Below, one piece after another: positions 17,101 through 24,167 of a stretch of 64,000 nt of DNA; the stretch's first letter is position 1, and each line of letters opens with the position of its first letter. Below the pieces are notes generated by a model. It was given only the letters and a program-made list of their open reading frames with translations, was not told the origin of the DNA and ran no database searches. Where the stretch lies: positions 89,535 through 153,534 of the forward strand of contig SFFL01000002.1 of the NCBI GenBank assembly GCA_004557825.1. Direction: 5' to 3'. The position numbers and the translations under genes are program-made. This DNA is from Bacteroidales bacterium. GTDB taxonomy: Bacteria; Bacteroidota; Bacteroidia; Bacteroidales; Muribaculaceae.

Positions 17101-17548
17101 TCAGTATGGTATCGGTGCCAACGTGATGTGGAAGAAATGGGACTTCGGCGTGTTCTTCAACGGTTCGGCCAAGCGCACCATTATGATCGACGGCATCGCT
17201 CCCTTCTGCTCGGGCGAATCCAACCAGGACCGCAACATTATGCAGTTCATCGCCGACGACTACTGGAGCGAAAGCAATCCCCGCGCCGACGCTGCCTACC
17301 CCCGTCTGGGCATCAGCCGCCCGCAGGTAGCCGGCAACCTCGTATCATCCACCTTCTGGATGCGCAACGGCTCCTTCATCCGCTTCAAGACACTCGAGAT
17401 CGGATATTCCTTCCCCTTCGTGCGTGTATACTTCAGCGGCGACAACCTCGCCGTATGGGGCCCCTTCAAGCACTGGGATCCCGAGCTTTCCTATAACTCT
17501 TATCCTCTGCAGCGCACTTTCAATATCGGCGCACAATTCCACTTCTAA
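14162..17548 (+). CDS. SusC/RagA TonB-dependent transporter with STN signalling domain (PUL 1)
   Basis: The 1128-residue protein has a signal peptide and an N-terminal STN (secretin/TonB N-terminal) domain at about residues 36-108. A carboxypeptidase-regulatory-like domain (about 128-205, GEPLIGASVIVKGKKTGTTT) follows, then the plug and a 22-strand-type barrel ending FNIGAQFHF. The STN domain is the part that contacts FecR, so this is both importer and sensor. It moves oligosaccharides through the outer membrane with TonB energy, with the SusD encoded 15 bp downstream acting as lid. The start fits: the ATG lies 9 bp after fecR. Confidence 0.95.
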   Translation: MKNLLKSFLIIIILLGTAPLPLQAQPDRQQVAPPNVTVSADNLSVKDVLDKIEKQSGYIFVYQKGSVDTSRKVSVNLVKKSIDDVLKELFADTNVEWSIKDRQVMLRQKAKKDAPAKESAASKGHKRHLTGTITDSALGEPLIGASVIVKGKKTGTTTDIDGNYSIEVGPNDEITVSYVGYSPQTLAVGDLGVLDIKMSPDDKMLSEVVVVGAGTQQKVSVTGSIASVKGAELRAPSSSLTSNFAGKLAGVISNTTSGEPGSSSEFYIRGVGTFGGRATPLILLDDIEISTADLNRLPAESIASFSILKDASATAIYGARGANGVMLITTKKGEENTRAKINVTLEASFLKPVKRVEYVDGARWMEMYNEAQVARTPTATPKYSQDAINYTRSGVNPYVYPNVDWYDLMFSDATYNQRANVNLTGGGSKVTYYMALQINHDSGILKVPETYSFDSNINDWNYIFQNNISYKPTSTTTIDLHLNAQFGNRRGPGTSTSGLFNAVYMTNPVCFPAFFPNESDVNHIRFGNSVLTGSRLNINPYAEMMKSYKEVNYSTINASLTGKQKLDFITEGLAFSVLVNMKSYAESSYINTIDPYYYRVMPNSWDASDPGFYMTESLQKGTDYIAQGGINRYSDRTFYLDARLTYNRRFNKDHNVSGMLMYMMREFRSDVLPNRNQGLSGRFTYDYKYRYLAEVNFGYNGTERLDKGHRFEFFPAVSLGWVPSNETWWEPMSNYINHLKVRASYGLVGSDETGLLAGAAHFLYRNEIIMNAGGPYWTGPYHGDVSEQYRRGPGFSRFAVENAGWERAKKFDIGLDIELFRDLSITFDYFDDRRSNILQKRSSWPVILGWCSATPWGNVGKVSNRGFELSANWTHRFNDDLSVDLRGNFTYTENKYVYNDEPDYPYVWQTRTGKPLSATYGYIADGLFVDEADIANSPSQQSLGSTPMPGDIKYRDIDGDGIITDQDQVMISKYGPQPRIQYGIGANVMWKKWDFGVFFNGSAKRTIMIDGIAPFCSGESNQDRNIMQFIADDYWSESNPRADAAYPRLGISRPQVAGNLVSSTFWMRNGSFIRFKTLEIGYSFPFVRVYFSGDNLAVWGPFKHWDPELSYNSYPLQRTFNIGAQFHF

Positions 17549-17563
17549 CCGCGATTCCTTAAA

Positions 17564-19504
17564 ATGAACACCATAAAATACTTCAAGACATTGGCAGCCT
17601 CGGCGCTGCTGGCATTTGCTTCGGCAGGATGCACCGACTATCTCGATGTGGTGCCCCCCGAAACCGCCGACCTGCCCGACGCGATGAAGGACAAGCAGGA
17701 TGCTATCGACTTCCTGTACTCCTGCTATTCGATCTGCTCCTATAACAACGGCTTCGCCTCAGTCGGCGCCCACGAGTCGTCGACCGACGAATTTGCTCAC
17801 CCCGTGCTCTGGGGCCGTCTGAGCCAGGTCACCGCCTGGAATCAGCTCTCCTCATCCACCGTGCCCAACAATGCGCTGTGGAATCTTCCCTGGTCGGAGT
17901 GCTACAGCGCCATCGGCGTTTGCCACTTCTTCGAGAAGACCCTGGCCGAGAACAACCCCAAGGGCTGCACCACCGCCGACATCAACCGCTGGATGGCCGA
18001 GATTAAGTTCCTCAAAGCCTACTATCACTTCCGCGTACTCGAATCCTACGGTCCCTGCCCCATCATCGACCACTACTACGGCAGCGACACTCAGAAAGAG
18101 GATATCCCCGGCCGCTCGCACTTCGACTACTGCGTGGACCGCATCGTACAGTGGCTCGACGAAGCCGCTGCCGTGCTCCCCGCCACTGTGGAGAACTCCG
18201 AGCTTGGCCGCGCCACTTCCACCATCGCACTGGCTCTGAAAGGCCGCGTGCTCCTATACGCCGCATCACCCCTCTGGAACGGCTCATTCCCCTGGGATAA
18301 CTTCCGCAACGTCAACTACGAGACTCCCGGCTACGGCCTCGAGCTGGTAAGCCACCAGTACAGCCGCGAGAAATGGGTACGTGCCCGCCAGGCTTGCCAG
18401 GAAGCGCTCGACTACGCGCTCACCCAGGGCAACCGCGCTTTCTACACCGAAGCTCAGGCCGAAATCCAGCGCCAGAACGATGAGGTGCCCCTGCCCAACA
18501 TCCCCGGCACCGACGAGGAATTCCGCCGCCACGTGATGCACATCCGCTATGCCAACACCGCCGTGGAGACCGAAGGCAACCGCGAGGTGGTATGGGGCGT
18601 AATCTCCAACCCCGATATGTACCCCTTCTGGTTCGGCGACCACTGCCCCCACAATGTGCTCTCGCTGAGCGATGGCGGCCGCGCCGGCGGCATCACCGCC
18701 CTCTCTCCGCTGCTCTACACCGTGGAGCACTTCTACACCCGCAACGGTATCCTGCCCAAGGATGACCCCGAGGTGCCCAACTCCCGCTGGTTTGAATCGG
18801 CAGGTCTCACCGACCACGAGCGCATCATCACTCTCTGCGACAAGCGCGAACCCCGATTCTACGCCTGCATCTCTTTCGACGGCGACGAGTACACCCAGCT
18901 TATCTGCGACGGCCATCCCCTCATCGTCGACAACCTCAACTCTATGGCTCAGGGCTACAACCCCGACCTCTACAACCAGGACAACTCCACCACCGGTTTC
19001 TATTGCAAGAAGTGGTGCGAGCCTTCCTTCAAGATCAGCATCAACGGCAGCTGGAACGGCCGCCGCTCCCCCGCCCGTCTGATCCGTCTCTCGGAGCTGT
19101 ATCTCAACCTGGCCGAATGCGAGGCTGAGCTGGGCAACACCGACGCCGCCCTCAAGGCTGTCAACGCCGTGCGCACCCACAACCACATCCCCGAGCTCAC
19201 CACCGAGAATCTCGGCTCGATGTCGCTCATCGACTGGATCCGCAACGAGCGCTTCGTGGAGCTGTGGGGCGAAAGCCACCGCTACTACGACGCCCGCCGC
19301 TGGATGATCGCTCCCGAGGTATTCCGCAGCGGTGCCCGCGAAGGCCTCAACGCCCTGGCTAAGAAAGACCCCACCTTCGAGGAATTCAACCAGCGCACAA
19401 AAGTGGACCAGCCCTTTGCCTGGGACACCCGCATGTATCTGCTTCCCATCAACGTAAGCGAAGTGTATAACAATCCTCAACTTATCCAAGCTCCCAACTA
19501 CTAA
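17564..19504 (+). CDS. SusD/RagB lipoprotein (PUL 1)
   Basis: The 646-residue protein has a lipobox ending at Cys23 (ASAGC) followed by TDYLDVVPPETADLPDAMKDK, typical of SusD starts. TPR-like helices follow (EIKFLKAYYHFRVLESYGPCPI) and a C-terminal SusD domain (RLIRLSELYLNLAECEAELGN, RNERFVELWGESHRYYDARRW). It forms the surface lid of the SusC transporter encoded just upstream and binds the incoming glycan. The length is at the upper end for the family. Confidence 0.95.
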   Translation: MNTIKYFKTLAASALLAFASAGCTDYLDVVPPETADLPDAMKDKQDAIDFLYSCYSICSYNNGFASVGAHESSTDEFAHPVLWGRLSQVTAWNQLSSSTVPNNALWNLPWSECYSAIGVCHFFEKTLAENNPKGCTTADINRWMAEIKFLKAYYHFRVLESYGPCPIIDHYYGSDTQKEDIPGRSHFDYCVDRIVQWLDEAAAVLPATVENSELGRATSTIALALKGRVLLYAASPLWNGSFPWDNFRNVNYETPGYGLELVSHQYSREKWVRARQACQEALDYALTQGNRAFYTEAQAEIQRQNDEVPLPNIPGTDEEFRRHVMHIRYANTAVETEGNREVVWGVISNPDMYPFWFGDHCPHNVLSLSDGGRAGGITALSPLLYTVEHFYTRNGILPKDDPEVPNSRWFESAGLTDHERIITLCDKREPRFYACISFDGDEYTQLICDGHPLIVDNLNSMAQGYNPDLYNQDNSTTGFYCKKWCEPSFKISINGSWNGRRSPARLIRLSELYLNLAECEAELGNTDAALKAVNAVRTHNHIPELTTENLGSMSLIDWIRNERFVELWGESHRYYDARRWMIAPEVFRSGAREGLNALAKKDPTFEEFNQRTKVDQPFAWDTRMYLLPINVSEVYNNPQLIQAPNY

Positions 19505-19507
19505 ACC

Positions 19508-21094
19508 ATGACACCCAAATATATCATCCCGGCACTTTCGCTGGCTGCGGCTATGGCCGTGGCGTCGACCTCCTGCTCCGACATCGGCGACGACTACAGC
19601 TCAATCGTGCCCGCCCAATACAACAACTCCATCACCATCAAGGAGAGCGGCCTCATAGAGGTGCCCATGTCGGTGGCCGACGGGCAGTACTGCTATGAAG
19701 TGCCCCTGCTGAAGAATGGCGTGGCCATTCAGTCGGAAGCCGAAATCGTCCTCGATGTGATGAACCAGGAGTGGATCGACGAGAACTACAACAACACCCA
19801 GGGCACGCACTACCGCGTAATCCCCGCCACGATGTACACCATCCACGACTATCATATCACCATCCGCCCCGGCCAGTCGGGCTGCTCGGCCCGCGTGACC
19901 TTCGACGCTCCCCACATCTTCAATGAGATGCAGAAGCCCGAAAACGACGGCTACGACATGGTGGTGCCCCTGCGCATCGTCTCCGCCAACGAGACCGTCA
20001 ACTCCGCCCGCTCCCTGGCTATCCTCCACGCCGTGGTCAGCCCCGTGGTTGTCAGCCTCCAGGATGAGCGCCAGAAAATCAAAATCAACGACGACGGCTC
20101 CGCCACTACCGCTACTTTCGTAATCGAGAAGCGCGGCGAATACACCTCGAAAGTGCATTTCGACGTGATGTCGGCCGACTATCTGGAGCAGAATTACTCC
20201 ATCCCCGAGGATATCAACTACCGCATCCTCTCCCCCTCCACTTATCAGATGGAGGCCGATGTGGAGATTCCCGCCGAAGCAACCTTCCTCAATCACCCCG
20301 TCACCTTCGATGCCGCTGCCATCAGCTCGCTCATCGAGGCCAACCCCGACTACACCTTCGTGCTCCCGCTGATTATGACGTCGGCAACCGAGGGTACTGT
20401 CACCGACCGTTCCGAGATTCTGCTCATCTGCAACTCGCACGAATACACATTCATCGACGTGACCGACCGCACCGGCTGGAAAGTAGCTTACGGCACAATC
20501 GCAATGCCCTACGGCCGCTACGACTTTATATTCGACGGTGTTGAGGACGGCGAAGGCTGGATGAGCTACATCAACGACAATTTCCCCAACTCGCAGAACC
20601 TTGGCCGCCCCTACGTGGTGGTGGATATGGGCAACCGCTCTATGGTGGGCGAAATCGGCGTGAAGCTCGGCCACAACAACGGCTATTACGATGTGATTCC
20701 CTACGGTATCGACTTCTACATCACCACAGCCACTGATCTCGACCCGAAGCTCACATACACCGAAGAGGGTCTGCTCAACTCCCGGGGCAACTGGGGCAAT
20801 GACGTTTCCGTCTCCGACGAATACATCGCCCTCGACACACGCCTGCGCGAGTTCGACGCCACAGTCGACTGGGTCAAGGTCGGCTCAATCACCGGCCTGC
20901 GCAACGAGCCTTCGGCCTGCGGCACCTACTGGATCACAGTTCCTCCCGCCGTGCTCAACCGCGCCATCATGTCGCGCTACATCAAGGTGGTTCTAATTCC
21001 ACAGCTTCCCTCTTCCGAGGCCGGCAACCGCTCGAAGATTCACGAACTGTATATGCGCCGCGTCGGCACTATCGACGGCAATCCGGTATATTAA
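19508..21094 (+). CDS. PUL 1 surface glycan-binding lipoprotein (two DUF1735 domains plus F5/8C-like domain)
   Basis: The 528-residue protein has a lipobox ending at Cys23 (ASTSC). Residues about 35-170 and 180-310 are two related beta-sandwich repeats of the DUF1735 type (‘...EIVLDVMNQEWIDENYNNTQGTHYRVIP’ and ‘...FDVMSADYLEQNYSIPEDINYRILS’). Residues about 315-528 form an F5/8C/DUF4361-like domain. Proteins of this layout commonly follow SusD in loci that degrade host or fungal glycoproteins and act as surface binders. The gene starts 3 bp after susD, so it is in the same operon. Confidence 0.82.
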   Translation: MTPKYIIPALSLAAAMAVASTSCSDIGDDYSSIVPAQYNNSITIKESGLIEVPMSVADGQYCYEVPLLKNGVAIQSEAEIVLDVMNQEWIDENYNNTQGTHYRVIPATMYTIHDYHITIRPGQSGCSARVTFDAPHIFNEMQKPENDGYDMVVPLRIVSANETVNSARSLAILHAVVSPVVVSLQDERQKIKINDDGSATTATFVIEKRGEYTSKVHFDVMSADYLEQNYSIPEDINYRILSPSTYQMEADVEIPAEATFLNHPVTFDAAAISSLIEANPDYTFVLPLIMTSATEGTVTDRSEILLICNSHEYTFIDVTDRTGWKVAYGTIAMPYGRYDFIFDGVEDGEGWMSYINDNFPNSQNLGRPYVVVDMGNRSMVGEIGVKLGHNNGYYDVIPYGIDFYITTATDLDPKLTYTEEGLLNSRGNWGNDVSVSDEYIALDTRLREFDATVDWVKVGSITGLRNEPSACGTYWITVPPAVLNRAIMSRYIKVVLIPQLPSSEAGNRSKIHELYMRRVGTIDGNPVY

Positions 21095-21118
21095 TCAAAT
21101 CTAATACTTTCTAAATTA

Positions 21119-22618
21119 ATGAATCGCTATATATTCAAAACAGTCATTCTCTCCGGTGTTGTTGCATTGGCGGGCGCCATTGGCCCCGCCTGCACCGAGA
21201 ATGTGGAGATTCCCGATGCCCAGCCGGTAGCTGAACTTCCCGACTGGGAGGACAATGTCGACGGCTCGGTCTACGACTACACCCTCACCAATGCCCCGGA
21301 GACCCCCTACAACCACGATTACGCCAACTCTATGGTGCTGAAGCTCTTCATGGCGCGTCCCAACACCGTAGAGGGCGGCTCCAACGTGTCGCTCACCTAT
21401 GAGGATGCCCTCCGCGTAATCAAAGGTATCGACGAGATTTCGCGCGGCGTAAAGAAGATTGTCTACCTCGTAGGCTGGCAGTACGACGGCCACGACTGGA
21501 AATATCCCGCATTCTTCGAGTTCAACGAAGCTCTCAAGCGCGATGAGGATGCCACCGCAGCCGACTCTTACCACTGGCTGCGCGAGGAGGCAAAGAAGTA
21601 CAACACCGTAGTGAGCGTGCACGTGCTCCTTGGCGATGCTTACCCCAACTCTCCCCTCTGGCACGAATATGTGAAGAACGGCTTCATCTGCCGCGACGCA
21701 CAGGGCAACCTCACCCCCCTGGCCGTGTTCAACGGACAGCAGGTGTATAACGTAAACAACACCCGCGAATGGCAGAAGGGCGCCCTCCAGGCCCGTCTGG
21801 AGAAGCTCATCGACCTGTGCGACCTCAAGGATGCCGGCACAATCCACTTCGATGCATTCTTCGGCCGCGCAAGTGCCTACGACGACCTCACCGCCGAGGA
21901 AATGGAGGTGACTCTGCGCAAGGTGCTCCGCTGGATGCGCTCGAAAGGCATCGACGTCACCGCCGAGTTCTTCCACAACACCCAGCGCGTCGATCCCTTC
22001 TACGGTCTGCAGGCTTGCGCATGGTGGGACGACCGCACCCCTGCCGAGCGCATCGCCATGCCGCAGGGCCTGGCCGACGGCGGCAATATCGGCCGCTTCT
22101 CCCGCTGGGCCGAGGATATCTTCCTCTTCGGCGACTCCTACGGCGCTGAGAACGATTTCAACTTCGTCGACTACGACCCCACTCGCAACTGGGCTGCTGC
22201 CTGGGGCGCCGCAAAGCTGGGCATTGCCACTCAGGTGATTCCGATGCTCTACTTTCATCAGTCGCGCCCCATCGCCTACGACTCCTCGAAGAAGACCGTC
22301 ACCTACGAGAACGGCACCGTCAGCGACTACAACAACCAGACCGTGCGCCACGGCAATGTGCTTCTGCGCGACCACGACAACACTTTCTTCCCCTTAGTGC
22401 AGACAAAGGATGGTGTGCCTGAAATTATGGCTTACTCCAAGAACGGCTACGCCAACCGCCGCTGGACACTGCCCGACGATTGGAAGAATCTGACCTCCGT
22501 GGAAATGATTCCGCTCTCCGAAGAGGGCCTCGGCCAGTGTTCCACCCTCGCTGTCACCGACGGCACCGTCACCCTCTCGCTCAACGCCAATTCTATGGTA
22601 ATCCTCCGCAAACTCTAA
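21119..22618 (+). CDS. GH101-like glycoside hydrolase, tandem copy 1
   Basis: The 499-residue exported protein has a hydrophobic leader, with Cys25 as a weak lipobox candidate. The core is a TIM barrel with a GH101-like GHD motif (GWQYDGHDWKYP, near 119-130). My recollection of the pneumococcal endo-alpha-N-acetylgalactosaminidase fits two catalytic segments: IHFDAFFG (Asp245, nucleophile position) and TAEFFH (Glu283, acid/base position). The C-terminal beta-sandwich (WTLPDDWKNLTSVEMIPL … VTLSLNANSMVILRK) also matches that enzyme's end. It is far shorter than streptococcal GH101 proteins, so it would be a minimal catalytic core. Specificity is unproven. Confidence 0.7.
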   Translation: MNRYIFKTVILSGVVALAGAIGPACTENVEIPDAQPVAELPDWEDNVDGSVYDYTLTNAPETPYNHDYANSMVLKLFMARPNTVEGGSNVSLTYEDALRVIKGIDEISRGVKKIVYLVGWQYDGHDWKYPAFFEFNEALKRDEDATAADSYHWLREEAKKYNTVVSVHVLLGDAYPNSPLWHEYVKNGFICRDAQGNLTPLAVFNGQQVYNVNNTREWQKGALQARLEKLIDLCDLKDAGTIHFDAFFGRASAYDDLTAEEMEVTLRKVLRWMRSKGIDVTAEFFHNTQRVDPFYGLQACAWWDDRTPAERIAMPQGLADGGNIGRFSRWAEDIFLFGDSYGAENDFNFVDYDPTRNWAAAWGAAKLGIATQVIPMLYFHQSRPIAYDSSKKTVTYENGTVSDYNNQTVRHGNVLLRDHDNTFFPLVQTKDGVPEIMAYSKNGYANRRWTLPDDWKNLTSVEMIPLSEEGLGQCSTLAVTDGTVTLSLNANSMVILRKL

Positions 22619-22642
22619 CAAAAAAATACACCACGCAGTAAA

Positions 22643-24148
22643 ATGTTATCATCACTTTTTGTGTCCTGCGCAGTAGCTCTGGCAGCCGCAGCCCCCTCCG
22701 GGGCTGTGCCTGCCGGGGCTGCGCCTGCAGTATCCCCCGACTTCAACGTTCCCGCCACATCTTCCTCAGAGCTTCCCGACTGGGAAGACCACATCGACGG
22801 TTCGGTCTACGACTACACCGCCACTATGGCGCCTGAGACTCCCTACAATTTCGACTACAGCAATCTCCTGCTGGGCAAGCTCTTTATGGCCCGCCCGAAA
22901 CCGGAGGGTGGCTCCAACGTGTCGCTTACCTTCGAGGATGCTCTTAAGGTAATCAAGGGTATCGACGAACTATCGCGTGGCGTACAGAAGATTTTCTACC
23001 TCGTGGGCTGGCAGTACGACGGCCACGACTGGAAATACCCCGCATTCTTCGAGTTCAACGAAGCCCTCAAGCGCCCGCAGGACGCCACCGCCGCCGACTC
23101 TTACCGCTGGCTGCGCGAGGAGGCCAAGAAATACAACACCACCATTAGTGTGCATGTGCTCCTTGGCGATGCTTACGAGAACTCCCCCCTCTGGGAGCAC
23201 TATCTGAAAAACGGCTTCATCTGCCGCGACAAAGATGGCAAGCCCACCCCGCTAGCGGTATTCAACGGCCAGCAGGTGTATAATGTCAACAACACCGCCG
23301 AATGGAAGAAGGGTGCCCTGCAGGACCGCCTCACAAAGCTCATCGAGCTGTGCGACCTCAAGGATGCCGGCACTGTACACTTCGATGCTTTCTTCGGCCG
23401 TCCGAGCCCCTACGATAATCTCACCGCCCTGCAGATGGAGGAAACTCTCCGCAAGGTTATGCGCTGGCTCCGCTCCAACGGCATCGACCTCACCGCCGAG
23501 TTCTTCCACAACACCGAGCGCGTCGACCCCTTCTACGGTCTGCAGGCTTGCGCCTGGTGGGACGACCGCACCCCTTACGAGCGCGTATCTATGCCCAAGG
23601 GCCTGGCCGATGGCGGCAATATAGGCCGTTTCCGCCGCTGGGATAAGGATATCTTCCTCTTCGGCGACGCTTACGGCGCAGAGACCGACTTCAACTTCGT
23701 AGACCGTCCCGGCCACACCTGGGGCCAGGCATGGAATGAGGCCCGCCAGGGTATCGCCACTCAGCTCATCCCCATGCTCTACTATCGCCAGTCGAAGCCC
23801 GTCTCCTACGACGATAAGGCCGAGAAAGTAATCTATGAAAACGGCATCGTAGCCGACTGGGGCAAGCGCACCGTCACTCACGGCGACCTCCTCCTGCGCG
23901 ACCACGACAACACTTTCTTCCCCCTGGTGCAGACCAAGGACAAGAAGCCCGAAATTATGGCTTACTCGAAGGAGGGTTACACCGACCGCACCTGGACTCT
24001 GCCCGCCGACTGGCGCAAAGTTTCCTCTGTGAAGGTGCTCCCCCTCACCGAGAACGGCTTCGGCAAGGCCACGACTCTCCCCGTGAAAAACGGCGCAGTC
24101 ACCCTCTCGCTCCAGCCCAATTCTATCGTAATTCTCCAGAAACACTGA
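22643..24148 (+). CDS. GH101-like glycoside hydrolase, tandem copy 2
   Basis: The 501-residue paralogue of the preceding gene is closely similar along its whole length. It keeps the same predicted catalytic pair (Asp248 in VHFDAFFG, Glu286 in TAEFFH), the WQYDGHDWKYP motif and the C-terminal beta-sandwich. Differences cluster at the N-terminus: this copy has an Ala/Pro-rich leader without basic residues at its start, so the export signal is less clear. It starts 24 bp after copy 1 in the same operon. The copies have diverged enough to differ in substrate or location; that is inference. Confidence 0.7.
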   Translation: MLSSLFVSCAVALAAAAPSGAVPAGAAPAVSPDFNVPATSSSELPDWEDHIDGSVYDYTATMAPETPYNFDYSNLLLGKLFMARPKPEGGSNVSLTFEDALKVIKGIDELSRGVQKIFYLVGWQYDGHDWKYPAFFEFNEALKRPQDATAADSYRWLREEAKKYNTTISVHVLLGDAYENSPLWEHYLKNGFICRDKDGKPTPLAVFNGQQVYNVNNTAEWKKGALQDRLTKLIELCDLKDAGTVHFDAFFGRPSPYDNLTALQMEETLRKVMRWLRSNGIDLTAEFFHNTERVDPFYGLQACAWWDDRTPYERVSMPKGLADGGNIGRFRRWDKDIFLFGDAYGAETDFNFVDRPGHTWGQAWNEARQGIATQLIPMLYYRQSKPVSYDDKAEKVIYENGIVADWGKRTVTHGDLLLRDHDNTFFPLVQTKDKKPEIMAYSKEGYTDRTWTLPADWRKVSSVKVLPLTENGFGKATTLPVKNGAVTLSLQPNSIVILQKH

Positions 24149-24167
24149 TATTCCCCAACATCCAGAT

